Shown piece by piece: positions 42,286 through 50,715 of a stretch of DNA of 64,000 bases. Location: contig CANGPA010000001.1 in the NCBI GenBank assembly GCA_947455645.1, forward strand, positions 1 through 64,000, in the 5' to 3' direction. A program made the translations under genes and the position numbers. Under the pieces are notes generated by a model. That model was given only the letters and a program-made list of their open reading frames with translations, was not told where the DNA came from and ran no database searches. Each line of letters begins with the position of its first letter. Within the stretch, counting starts at the first letter, position 1. Source of the DNA: Hyphomicrobiales bacterium. Its GTDB lineage: Bacteria; Pseudomonadota; Alphaproteobacteria; Rhizobiales; Beijerinckiaceae.

Positions 42286-43304
42286 GATTTGCGACCATCG
42301 AGGCGCAAGAACAAATTCGTCACCCATTCTGCCTTTTCATCAAAGCTGACCGGATAGGGCTTGGGCACCGGCGCGGCGATGACCGCATCGACCACGAAAC
42401 GCGCTTCGGGTGCTGGGTCTTCCAAATTGTCGCCTGCGGATGAGAAAGACAGCAACACCGCCTCGCCCAACAGCGCCAGTTTGCGCAGTTTTGGAACAAC
42501 CGCGCGTTTGGTCACACTGTCATAGCCATTGCGTTCCACTTCGCGTCCGATTTCCCGATAGAGCAAACGCGAGGCGTGAATCGCCGGGCGACAGGATTTC
42601 GGCAAGAGCGCAATACCGCCGCATGCCCGGTCGTAAAATTCATCGGCTTTTTTCAACAAACGCGCGATCACGCTTGCCAGCGCTTCAGAAGGTTTCGGGT
42701 TTGTCAAAAATTCATCAGGATCAAGTCCTGCTTCGCGCATCCATGTTTCAGGCAAATAGAGCCGCCCCATGCGCGCATCCTCACCCACATCGCGTGCGAT
42801 ATTGGTGAGCTGCATCGCAATGCCCAAATCGGTCGCCCGCGCAATCGCTTCAGGTGCCCGCGCTTGCATGATGATGGCCATCATGGCGCCCACAGCGCCC
42901 GCTACCCGCACCGCATAGGCAATCAGATCGCTTTCGGTCCGACAGCGTTGGCCGGATGCGTCCCATACAAAACCGTCAATCAGCGCGTCCGGCAGCTTGC
43001 GGGGGATCGCGTAACGAAATGCCAAATCCGCATAAGCGCGGTCGGCAGCATGGGGTTCGGGTTCAAGCCGTTCAATCGCATCAAGCCGCCGCTTCAAAGA
43101 TTGAACGGCCGCGGCCACATCATCGGTTTGATCCACGGCATCATCCGCAACCCGACAAAACGCATAAAGCGACCGCGCGGCGTCACAAATGCGCTGCGGC
43201 AGTAATTTCGAGCTCGTATAAAAGGTTTTTGACCCCTCGCGGATCATCGCGCGGCACAAAGCAAGATCAGCATGCGTCACCTGCGGCGCTTGCACTCCCG
43301 TCAT
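42282..43304 (-). CDS. crtB: Phytoene synthase
   Basis: Joins two GGPP to make phytoene, the first carotenoid. The 340 residues show SKTFYTSSKLLPQRICDAAR, the first aspartate motif FCRVADDAVDQ, and the second region LGIAMQLTNIARDVGEDARM with RLYLPETWM, all typical of trans-isoprenyl synthases of the phytoene/squalene family. In many purple bacteria crtB directly follows crtI. Here crtI lies 3.7 kb away, and crtB is instead downstream of a P450 and an ATP-grasp gene on the same strand (56-nt gap). Confidence 0.95.
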   Translation of the reverse strand: MTGVQAPQVTHADLALCRAMIREGSKTFYTSSKLLPQRICDAARSLYAFCRVADDAVDQTDDVAAAVQSLKRRLDAIERLEPEPHAADRAYADLAFRYAIPRKLPDALIDGFVWDASGQRCRTESDLIAYAVRVAGAVGAMMAIIMQARAPEAIARATDLGIAMQLTNIARDVGEDARMGRLYLPETWMREAGLDPDEFLTNPKPSEALASVIARLLKKADEFYDRACGGIALLPKSCRPAIHASRLLYREIGREVERNGYDSVTKRAVVPKLRKLALLGEAVLLSFSSAGDNLEDPAPEARFVVDAVIAAPVPKPYPVSFDEKAEWVTNLFLRLDGRKS

Positions 43305-43360
43305 GGATGGATCACTCCCTCTGGCCGATTTTGCGCCGCACGACTTGCGGGATCGGTTGT

Positions 43361-44512
43361 TTATCCCTCAAGCCCGAGATCATGCGCTGTGAGTGCACCC
43401 TCTGTCCAGACGAGATCGCGCGTGGCCGCGATCCCGAAGGGAACACGCTCGCGCCGTGCCGCCGCAATAATGCCGCGTGCCATCCATGGCATCGTCAGGA
43501 GCGGCAGCGGATCGTCCCACCGCCAGGTCACGTCCCGCAGGCGCAGAATATGAGCGAGAGCCTCTTGAAACCGTGGACCGATTCCAAAACTCTTCTGCAA
43601 TTCTTCCATGCAAGACCAAAACTGAATGAGCCGTGTGTCGCGCCGAAACCGGACCGTCTCCCGCTCGCCCAGAATGGCGGGCGCGAGATCGTCGAGTTCG
43701 AAAAAATGCAGGCCGCTGGTCGTGCGTGGATTGCATTCAATCGCATAGGGCGTGCCCTGCGCGTCTTCGAGAAAATCGAACGAGACAAAGCCCGTCCATC
43801 TTGTGCCTTCAATAAAGCGCCGAACCCATTTTTCGATGCGGGGATGTTCGATCCGCTCAAAGCCCACCGCAACCGAGCCGGACATCAACGTGCCCCGATA
43901 AATGCTCGTCGCCATCACACGGCCCTTTTGCGCCAGCGAACACGTGCTCAATTCACGGCCGATGATTCGCCGCTGCACCAAATCTTGAGCGCCGGCAGAA
44001 TAGGCTTCGCTTTCTGCAAAAACCTGAACACCATGTCCGGCGCAGGAATGGCGTGGTTTGACAATAAATGGACCGGTCTCGGCTATGCGCTTTGCGGCAT
44101 TGGTATTGCCCCGCGCCGTTTCTGGCACCGCAAGGTCGAGCTCCCGCGCCAGCGTTGTAAACGTCAATTTGTCATGCGCCCGATGGATCATTGTGTCCGG
44201 CATGCTCAACACGGGACAAGACACATCGTCCCGAAGGCTTAACAGCGAAACAAACATGATTTCTTCAGAAACCGGAATCACAAGATCAATCGTTTCACGC
44301 GCAATCAGCGCGGCAAGCGCATCGAGATAGGCTTCCGGTTCTGTTGCCGGAGGTGGCACATGATGCACGCGGTCAACATGATTGGAGGCGCGTGCCAGAT
44401 GATCGCGTGAAGGCTCGGCCACATGCACCTGCCAGCCAAAGCGTTTGAAACTCCGCGCGAGATCAAGCCCTTTCGGCAGACGCCCCAAAGTGAACAGTAC
44501 TTTTTTGGTCAC
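43361..44512 (-). CDS. ATP-grasp ligase of unknown substrate
   Basis: A 383-residue ATP-grasp enzyme. The N-terminal pre-ATP-grasp Rossmann-like part starts KKVLFTLGRLPKGLDLARSF. The ATP-binding region follows with ETGPFIVKPRHSCAGHGVQV (about residues 145-165), VQRRIIGRELSTCSLAQKGR, and the metal-binding end GTPYAIECNPRTTSGLHFFE (about residue 256-275). The class usually joins a carboxylate to an amine, thiol or similar nucleophile through an acyl phosphate. The start overlaps the P450 stop by 4 nt, and crtB follows 56 nt later. Substrate unknown; the C-terminal 100 residues match no fold I recognise. Confidence 0.75.
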   Translation of the reverse strand: MTKKVLFTLGRLPKGLDLARSFKRFGWQVHVAEPSRDHLARASNHVDRVHHVPPPATEPEAYLDALAALIARETIDLVIPVSEEIMFVSLLSLRDDVSCPVLSMPDTMIHRAHDKLTFTTLARELDLAVPETARGNTNAAKRIAETGPFIVKPRHSCAGHGVQVFAESEAYSAGAQDLVQRRIIGRELSTCSLAQKGRVMATSIYRGTLMSGSVAVGFERIEHPRIEKWVRRFIEGTRWTGFVSFDFLEDAQGTPYAIECNPRTTSGLHFFELDDLAPAILGERETVRFRRDTRLIQFWSCMEELQKSFGIGPRFQEALAHILRLRDVTWRWDDPLPLLTMPWMARGIIAAARRERVPFGIAATRDLVWTEGALTAHDLGLEG

Positions 44513-45870
44513 GCGCGCGCACTCACGCGGCAGAAGATCTGTTGTGTCGGGCGCGTCGTCAAGCGCGCGGCCGGTTGCACCGCTTTGGGATCAAGCGTTT
44601 CAAAATCAAACGCCCGCACAAGGCTTGCAATGATCAGGACAGCTTCAATACTGGCAAAGGCTGCACCCGCACAAATGCGTGGACCAATTCCAAAGGGAAT
44701 ATAGGCGTTGACGGTCATGTCCTGTTCGCGGTCAGCCGCAAAGCGATCGGGATCAAACACATCCGGATCGCGCCAATAGGCTTTGTGTCGATGCAGCACC
44801 CACGGCGCAACAATCACAAGCGCACCGCGTTTGACGCGACGATCACCGAGACGCGTATCTTCCATCGCCACGCGCGGCAAAAATGTAATAGGCGGATAAA
44901 GCCGGATCGTTTCGCGAAACACATTGCGCGTGAACACAAGTTTTTTAGTGTGTTCAAAACTGATCGGCCCATCGCCTGCAAGGGAAGCCACTTCTTTGCG
45001 GATACGTTTCACCGCTTCGGGTTGCTGGCTTAAGAGATAAAACACCCAGGTGAGGGCGCTGGCGCTGGTCTCATGGCCTGCGAGAAACATCACGCCCAAT
45101 TGATCAATGAGTTCTTCGCGTGAAAAGCCTTGGCCCTCGTCATCACGCGCGAGCATCAAGGCTGAGGCGATATCATCATAAGATTTACCGCCTTCGCCTG
45201 TATGCGTATCAAGCAATTCGCCAATCGCTTTGCGGATCACACGGCACGCCTCTAACACATGTGGCTTTTGGGGAGTTTTCGTAAATGCCTTCTCGATGAC
45301 AAGGCGGAAAATTTCGACTTGCGCTACGCTTTTTTCAAACAAAGTGAAGGCTTCAAAAACCTCATGCGTCACCTTTTCGGACACGCCCGTTGAAAAGACC
45401 GTGCGGCAAATAATATCCGCGGTTAGATGGGACATCAAAAGATCAAGACTGAACGACTCGTGCGTCTCGGCGGCACGGGTCAGCGTTTGAACGCACTCAG
45501 CAACGCCCGCTTCCATATCGGGAAAGGCGCGGTTGATTCGCATCATGGTGAGCGACGGATCAACCATCGCGCGTTGGCGTCGCCAAACATCACCCGAGGA
45601 GACGAAGATCGAATTGCCGATCAGCGCATCGAGCGCATTCACCATCAAATCGGATTTCGGAAAAATCCCGCGCTCGTCAATAAGCACATCGCGCACGAGG
45701 TCGGGGCGGTTGACGATCAGGGTTGAGCGCCGCGACCAGCCCAATGGCCCGATGTCCATCTCATAGGCCGCCCCGGGCAACAGGTTCAACAAATTGCCGT
45801 CGCCGCTCGACACCGCGCGAATGAGCGAGGCCAGCGCGGAGCGCGGTGCGGGGCGGGGTGGTTTGAACAC
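44509..45870 (-). CDS. Cytochrome P450
   Basis: A 453-residue P450 monooxygenase without an N-terminal membrane anchor. The I-helix oxygen-activation motif MFLAGHETSASALTWVFYLL (about residue 270), the K-helix ExxR in FRETIRLYPPITFLPRVAME, and the haem-thiolate loop IPFGIGPRICAGAAFASIEA (cysteine about residue 403) are complete, so the enzyme should be active. The LYPP/PR pattern resembles fatty acid- and carotenoid-hydroxylating P450s (CYP4/CYP97/CYP102/CYP175 style) rather than camphor-type bacterial P450s; this is a rough impression. It is first in a unit with the ATP-grasp gene and crtB. No ferredoxin or reductase gene is adjacent. Confidence 0.85.
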   Translation of the reverse strand: MFKPPRPAPRSALASLIRAVSSGDGNLLNLLPGAAYEMDIGPLGWSRRSTLIVNRPDLVRDVLIDERGIFPKSDLMVNALDALIGNSIFVSSGDVWRRQRAMVDPSLTMMRINRAFPDMEAGVAECVQTLTRAAETHESFSLDLLMSHLTADIICRTVFSTGVSEKVTHEVFEAFTLFEKSVAQVEIFRLVIEKAFTKTPQKPHVLEACRVIRKAIGELLDTHTGEGGKSYDDIASALMLARDDEGQGFSREELIDQLGVMFLAGHETSASALTWVFYLLSQQPEAVKRIRKEVASLAGDGPISFEHTKKLVFTRNVFRETIRLYPPITFLPRVAMEDTRLGDRRVKRGALVIVAPWVLHRHKAYWRDPDVFDPDRFAADREQDMTVNAYIPFGIGPRICAGAAFASIEAVLIIASLVRAFDFETLDPKAVQPAARLTTRPTQQIFCRVSARA

Positions 45871-46271
45871 TTGCGTTGAACTCTACACAGAAGACCAATC
45901 AAATTCGATCAACAATCATGTCAAGTCTCGACGCAGAGTTCAATCCATGCGGGTCTTTAAGCGCGTCATTCGGCCATCCTTCGAAACGCAGCTTCGCCGC
46001 TCCTCAGGATGAGGGAGTAAAGAACGGCCTCATGGTGAGGGTGAGAAGCGGTTTGCAGAGCAAACGAAAAGGTCCAGTGGACCTTTTCGAGCGACGAACG
46101 CCCCGAGCGCAAGCGAAGGGCCGGACGAAGGGCCGTCTCGAACCACGCGCCACGTGAGCTCTATGATCCACATCCCCCCAAGACCTCCAAAGCCACGAAT
46201 TGCCATTTTCACTTCGTGACAAAAAGCGTTATAAATTAATCCGCTTGCGGCGGGTTTAACGGGTTGCCTCC
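45871..46271. other. 401-bp intergenic region upstream of the P450 gene
   Basis: This gap lies between the leftward P450 unit and a rightward membrane-protein gene. Near the P450 start a leftward TTGACA (in ACTTGACATGATTGTTGATC) may be a -35 element. The middle is an intergenic repeat element (45965-46170, listed separately). No credible coding frame and no PpsR-type box were seen. Confidence 0.5.
45965..46170. repeat. Hyphomicrobiales-type intergenic palindromic repeat
   Basis: The stretch contains CATCCT (45975-45980) ... AGGATG (46006-46011) around CTTCGAAACGCAGCTTCGCC, then CCTCATGGTGAGG. A perfect 12-bp inverted repeat CGAAAAGGTCCA / TGGACCTTTTCG follows (46065-46076, 46078-46089, one-base centre), and then a GTCTCGAACCACG segment. 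The CATCCTTCGA...CTCCTCAGGATGAGG and CTCATGGTGAGG...GTCTCGAACCA modules resemble dispersed intergenic repeats that I recall from many Rhizobiales genomes. That comparison is from memory. Confidence 0.6.
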
Positions 46272-47030
46272 ATGTTCAATGATCTGACGATCCATGATGT
46301 CTTCCGCATCTTTATCGGGTTTCACATCGCAACGGGTGCCACAGGCGCGCTCGTCTTTTGGGTGCCGGTCATCGGACGCAAGGGCGGGGCTGTGCACCGG
46401 CGGTGGGGGCAGGTGTTTACCCATGTGCTTCTCGTCACCGGAAGTCTCGCGATGATCATGAGCCTCTTCACGCTTTATGATCCGCTCGGCACCCATCCGC
46501 ATCTCGCCGATAAATTCGAAGCACCGTTTATTCGCGGCATTTTCGGTTGGATGATGCTTTATCTCGGCATCCTCACCATCAATCTCACATGGTATGGCTG
46601 GCTTTGTGTCGTGCACAAACAGAATCGCGCCGCGATGCGCGAATGGCGCAATCTCGCGCTGCAGCCGATTCTCATTCTCGCGTCGTTGAATTGCGCGCTG
46701 CAAGGCTTGCGCATCGATCAATATCTGATGGTCGCGATTTCCCTTGTGGGCTTTGCCACAGCAGGCACCAATCTCTGGTTTCTTTATAAGCCAAAACCCG
46801 CACCAAAAGATTGGCTCAAGGAGCATTTGAAAGCGCTCGTTGGTTCCGGCATTTCGGTCTATACCGCGTTTATGGCCTTTGGATCGGTGCGTATTTTGCC
46901 AGCATTGGCGCTTAACCCGATCATGTGGGCGATCCCGCTTTCAACGGGTATCGCGATCATTCTTTATCACTGGTGGAAGATTGATCGCTTCAGGCCCTTC
47001 TATGCGTTTCTCTTGAAAACGCCGGCGTGA
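46272..47030 (+). CDS. Multi-pass membrane protein (DUF2306-like), unknown function
   Basis: A 252-residue protein with about seven hydrophobic segments, starting MFNDLTIHDVFRIFIGFHIA. Other segments include VLLVTGSLAMIMSLFTLYDP, FGWMMLYLGILTINLTWYGW and PIMWAIPLSTGIAIILYHWW. The loop IGRKGGAVHRRWGQVFTH, with its HRRWG motif, resembles DUF2306-type membrane proteins. It converges on crtI with a 3-nt gap. It sits inside the pigment cluster on the opposite strand to its neighbours, and no pigment function can be shown. Confidence 0.6.
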   Translation: MFNDLTIHDVFRIFIGFHIATGATGALVFWVPVIGRKGGAVHRRWGQVFTHVLLVTGSLAMIMSLFTLYDPLGTHPHLADKFEAPFIRGIFGWMMLYLGILTINLTWYGWLCVVHKQNRAAMREWRNLALQPILILASLNCALQGLRIDQYLMVAISLVGFATAGTNLWFLYKPKPAPKDWLKEHLKALVGSGISVYTAFMAFGSVRILPALALNPIMWAIPLSTGIAIILYHWWKIDRFRPFYAFLLKTPA

Positions 47031-47033
47031 GGT

Positions 47034-48527
47034 TTAACGCCGATAATCACGCGCCGCGGGGATAAGATCCGCAACAACTTTGGCCGATGAAATCACGCCC
47101 GGAATACCGGCGCCCGGATGCGTGCCTGCACCGACGAGATAAAGGCCTTGCACCTCTTCTGAGCGATTATGCGGCCGGAACCACGCGCTCTGAAAGAGTT
47201 GCGGTTGCAATGAAAATGCAGCGCCTTTGTAAGACAATAAGCGATCCTGAAAATCTTGCGGTGTGAGCATGCGCGAGGTCACAATATGCTTTGAAAGATC
47301 AGGCATCACTGTTTCTTCCAGGCGGCGCTCGATTTTTTGACGATAAATCTCCGCCTCTTTCGACCAATCCGTTTCACTTTCCAGATGCGGCACAGGTGAG
47401 AGCACATAAAACGCATCGCAGCCGGGTGGGGCGAGTGATGGATCGGTCATGGTTGGGCGATGCAAATAAAGACTGAAATCATCCGCCAGTTTTTTGCGGT
47501 TGAAGATGTCCTTGAGCAATTCATTGTAACGCGGCCCAAGCACCATCATGTGATGATAGACATCGTCATAGCGGCGATTGGTGCCGAAATACCAGACAAA
47601 CAAACTCATTGAATATTTTGCGCGCGCGAGCTTGGCATCGGTCCATCGTTTACGCGGCTTATCTTTCAGCAAATGCCGATAGGTTGTGGCCGCATCGGCA
47701 TTGGAGATGACAAGGTCCGCCGCTATCTCTTCGCCCGTTGTAAGCCGCACACCGGTTGCGCGGTTCTCTGCTGTCGTGATTCGATCCACCGTCGCATTCA
47801 ACCGGATCGTGCCGCCCATATGCTCGATCAAGCGAGCGAGTCCTGTGATCAGCGCGCCGGTTCCCCCCATCGCAAAATGGACGAGATGCAAGCGTTCAAG
47901 ATGCGCGATCAGACAATAATAGGCTGTGGTTGTCAGCGGATTGCCGCCGATCAGCAAAGGGTGAAAGCTGAACGCAATCTTTAATTTCTCATTGGTGAAA
48001 TAATCACCCACCAAGCCGTAAACCGAGCGATAGCCTTTAAGGCGGATCAGATCCGCCGCCGAGCGGATCACCGCCATGAAATCATGAAAAGGTTTGTCAG
48101 CAAGTTCGGTAAAGGCGACGTTATAAATATCTTTGCTTGCCGCGATAAAGCGATCAAAGCCTGCGACATCTTCGGGCGCAAAGCGGCGCACTTCTTCTCG
48201 CATACCGTCAACGGAGGCGACGCAATTCAGCACCGTTCCGTCATCAAAGCGGATGGTGTAGAACGGATCGATGGGCCTCAAATCAATATCATCGGAGAGG
48301 GTGCGGCCGGCCAGTGTCCAGAGTTCTTCGAGCAGATAGGGCGCGGTGATGATGGTGGGCCCCGCATCAAAGGTGAAACCATCTTGCCGATACACATAAG
48401 CGCGGCCGCCCGGTTGATCGAGCTGTTCGATCACGCTCACGCGCCAGCCCTTCGCCAACAGACGAATGGCGGCGGCAAGCCCGCCAAAGCCCGACCCAAT
48501 CACCAAGGCATGCGGTTGATCCTTCAC
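47034..48527 (-). CDS. crtI: Phytoene desaturase
   Basis: FAD-dependent enzyme that desaturates phytoene to neurosporene or lycopene. The 497 residues begin ALVIGSGFGGLAAAIRLLAK, then EQLDQPGGRAYVYRQDGFTF and DAGPTIITAP, and have the C-terminal bacterial-type phytoene dehydrogenase signature LYLVGAGTHPGAGIPGVISS. With crtC, D and F but no crtA in the window, the expected end product is of the spirilloxanthin series, with lycopene or neurosporene as intermediate. It is the last gene of the dxs-bchIDO unit, overlapping DUF3422 by 4 nt. Confidence 0.95.
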   Translation of the reverse strand: MKDQPHALVIGSGFGGLAAAIRLLAKGWRVSVIEQLDQPGGRAYVYRQDGFTFDAGPTIITAPYLLEELWTLAGRTLSDDIDLRPIDPFYTIRFDDGTVLNCVASVDGMREEVRRFAPEDVAGFDRFIAASKDIYNVAFTELADKPFHDFMAVIRSAADLIRLKGYRSVYGLVGDYFTNEKLKIAFSFHPLLIGGNPLTTTAYYCLIAHLERLHLVHFAMGGTGALITGLARLIEHMGGTIRLNATVDRITTAENRATGVRLTTGEEIAADLVISNADAATTYRHLLKDKPRKRWTDAKLARAKYSMSLFVWYFGTNRRYDDVYHHMMVLGPRYNELLKDIFNRKKLADDFSLYLHRPTMTDPSLAPPGCDAFYVLSPVPHLESETDWSKEAEIYRQKIERRLEETVMPDLSKHIVTSRMLTPQDFQDRLLSYKGAAFSLQPQLFQSAWFRPHNRSEEVQGLYLVGAGTHPGAGIPGVISSAKVVADLIPAARDYRR

Positions 48528-49807
48528 CGACGATCATCCTTCTCAATGGCTTTACGGAAGCGCTGCAATCCGTAAGCGACAATCGCAATCACGATCGGAA
48601 TTGACCACGCGGTGACAAGATCGAGATTGATCTCGCGGCCCGTTGCCTTCACGCCCTTGGCCGCATAGCTCACAAGCCCGACAATGTAATAGCTGATCGC
48701 CGCCACCGAGAGGCCTTCAACGGTCTGCTGCAAGCGTAATTGTAAATTGGCGCGCCGATCCATGGATTTCAGCACTTGCTGATTTTGCTTTTCACGCGTC
48801 ACATTCACGCGTGTGGACAAAAGCACTGTGGTGCGCCCCACGCGATCGAGTATCGCTTCCAGCCGCGTCGATGTCGTGCGGCAGGTGGCCATCGCCGGTG
48901 ACAGGCGCCTTTCATTGAATTCGCGGAAGGTCTGCAAACCTTCAATCCGTTGCTCGCGCAATTCGTCCACTCTTTGCTCAACCAGCGTGTGATAGGCATT
49001 TGCGGCACTGAAACGATAATGCGTGTCGCTGCGGGTTTTCTCCACCTGCGCCTCAAGCCGCGTGATGCGATCAAACAGAAGCGGTTCGTCTTCTTCTTTG
49101 GCATCTTGCACGGCGCTGATGATCGACAGCAATTCGCCTTCCGCCTGCTGCAAGATCGGCCCCAGCGCGCGCGCGACCGGGAAGGCGAGCAGCGCCATCA
49201 TGCGATAGGTTTCGATTTCCATAATCCGTTGCACGAGGCGACCCAATTGGCGCGGCGTCAATCCGTCATCATAGACGATCAATCGCCCGAATCCGTCGTC
49301 ATGGATGCGAAAATCCGTAAGCGCCAAGCCTTTGCCGCCCGATGTCATCGAGCCGATCAGCGCATTGCCGCCAAAATGCTGTTCGGCAATCGTCTCAATG
49401 GCAAGCGCCTCTTTGGATTGTTTCACCAGTACCGCGTGATTGGCGGCAATCACTTGGCCGGGCAGGGTGGCGAGCCAATCTGGCGGCACCGCTTTGATGG
49501 CAGGATCGGCAAAGGGCGTGGCTTCTGCGCCGCTCACAAAAAATTTATAGCGCAGAAATTCCGTATGCCGTTCCCATTTGATGCGGAAGGCGCCGAAATC
49601 CGCGCTGTAGTGGTTTTGATCTGGTTGAGGGGCCGGCGCGCCAAAGCGCGCGGCCAGAGCCGCAAGCGCGGCAATATCCGCAGCGCGGTCGCCTTCCGAT
49701 ACAAGCGCCAAATAAGAAAGACGCATCGGCGCGGTAAGTTGCTCGGGCGGACGCGCATGCACCTCGTCATTAAGGGCACGCCGTTGCGCATGGTCGGCGG
49801 GTATCAT
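48524..49807 (-). CDS. DUF3422 family membrane-anchored protein
   Basis: A 427-residue protein of the alphaproteobacterial DUF3422 family (N-terminal RRALNDEVHARPPEQLTAPM is characteristic). The C-terminal half is a long alpha-helical region (around residues 225-330, heptad-like, with RLEAQVEKTRSDTHYRFSAA) followed by two hydrophobic segments (SVAAISYYIVGLVSYAAKG and WSIPIVIAIVAYGLQRFRKA). The function is unknown. It is locked between bchO and crtI with 4-nt overlaps on both sides, so it is cotranslated with pigment enzymes, suggesting a membrane or complex-assembly role. That suggestion is inference. Confidence 0.85.
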   Translation of the reverse strand: MIPADHAQRRALNDEVHARPPEQLTAPMRLSYLALVSEGDRAADIAALAALAARFGAPAPQPDQNHYSADFGAFRIKWERHTEFLRYKFFVSGAEATPFADPAIKAVPPDWLATLPGQVIAANHAVLVKQSKEALAIETIAEQHFGGNALIGSMTSGGKGLALTDFRIHDDGFGRLIVYDDGLTPRQLGRLVQRIMEIETYRMMALLAFPVARALGPILQQAEGELLSIISAVQDAKEEDEPLLFDRITRLEAQVEKTRSDTHYRFSAANAYHTLVEQRVDELREQRIEGLQTFREFNERRLSPAMATCRTTSTRLEAILDRVGRTTVLLSTRVNVTREKQNQQVLKSMDRRANLQLRLQQTVEGLSVAAISYYIVGLVSYAAKGVKATGREINLDLVTAWSIPIVIAIVAYGLQRFRKAIEKDDRR

Positions 49808-50715
49808 GCGGATCTCCCTGCAGTGAACATATCTGTACCCGATACGTCTGCCACGCCGTTTGGATTGCCGATCAGGTCGGCGGCGCGTTTGGGGTCTTCC
49901 TCATGGGCAAGATGGCCAAGCCCCGAAAGCGTCACAACGGTGGCATGAGGGGTCACGCGCGCAACATCATCGGCCGTTTCAGGCGGAATGGTTTTATCGC
50001 GCATCGCTTTGACCAGAACCAAAGGTGTTTTCAAGCGTTCAAGCATGCCGCGTACGCCTGTCAAATCCCATTCGGCCATCATGGTCAGCGTGCCCGATAT
50101 ATGGCTTTCATTGGAAAAAAGCCGCGCGTAAAAATCAACGCCGCGCGCATCGATTTTGGAGCCGGTTGAGTCAAGCAAACGCTCTACCGCTGCGCGATCA
50201 ACCAGTCTCGAAAAAATACCGTTCAAAAAGCCGAAAGAGGCGATGAGCTTCGCAAGTGGCGAGAAAAATTGTCCGACAGGTCCGGCAATCGGAAAAAACG
50301 CACCATTGAAACTCACAAGCCTTTGCGGTGTGATGAGCGCTTGATCAATCATTTCAAGCGCCACAACCGCTCCGGCGGAATGGCCCACAACAATCTCCGG
50401 CGCAATTCCTAATGTTTTGAGCAGCGCACCAACAGCGCGCGCCATGCCTTTGAGGGAGAGGTCTGTGCGGCTTGCATATTTTGTAAAACCATGGCCGGGC
50501 AAATCAGGCACAATCACTTGATGATGCGTGGCGAGCAACGGCATCACATCGCGCCAGCTATGGCTTGAGGCACCCGTGCCATGCAGAAGCAGAATAGGGC
50601 GACCCGTTCCCTGAATTTGCACATGCCAATCAAGCCCGCCTGCTTTGACAAAGCGGCTTGCGGTGCGGTTGGGCCAATCAAGCCCGTCGCGGTCAAAGCG
50701 CAGTGCCTTTGTCAT
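49804..50715 (-). CDS. bchO: BchO, alpha/beta-hydrolase of the Mg-chelatase operon
   Basis: A 303-residue alpha/beta-hydrolase of the BchO family, linked to bchI and bchD in purple bacteria and thought to assist Mg-chelatase or bacteriochlorophyll synthesis. Visible: WHVQIQGTGRPILLLHGTGA with the oxyanion-hole region, the nucleophile elbow VVGHSAGAVVALEM, with serine, and the late histidine in LSGLGHLAHEEDPKRAA. All three catalytic elements are present, so it may be a real hydrolase. It overlaps bchD and DUF3422 by 4 nt. Confidence 0.9.
   Translation of the reverse strand: MTKALRFDRDGLDWPNRTASRFVKAGGLDWHVQIQGTGRPILLLHGTGASSHSWRDVMPLLATHHQVIVPDLPGHGFTKYASRTDLSLKGMARAVGALLKTLGIAPEIVVGHSAGAVVALEMIDQALITPQRLVSFNGAFFPIAGPVGQFFSPLAKLIASFGFLNGIFSRLVDRAAVERLLDSTGSKIDARGVDFYARLFSNESHISGTLTMMAEWDLTGVRGMLERLKTPLVLVKAMRDKTIPPETADDVARVTPHATVVTLSGLGHLAHEEDPKRAADLIGNPNGVADVSGTDMFTAGRSA

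Noticed and set aside
42956-44242. 428-codon plus-strand frame opposite crtB and the ATP-grasp gene
   Set aside because: Its translation is rich in Arg, His and Pro without domains and it is antisense to two well-supported genes. Long antisense frames are common in this GC-rich coding style.
48950-49948. 332-codon plus-strand frame opposite DUF3422 and bchO
   Set aside because: Antisense shadow of two recognised, overlapping genes.
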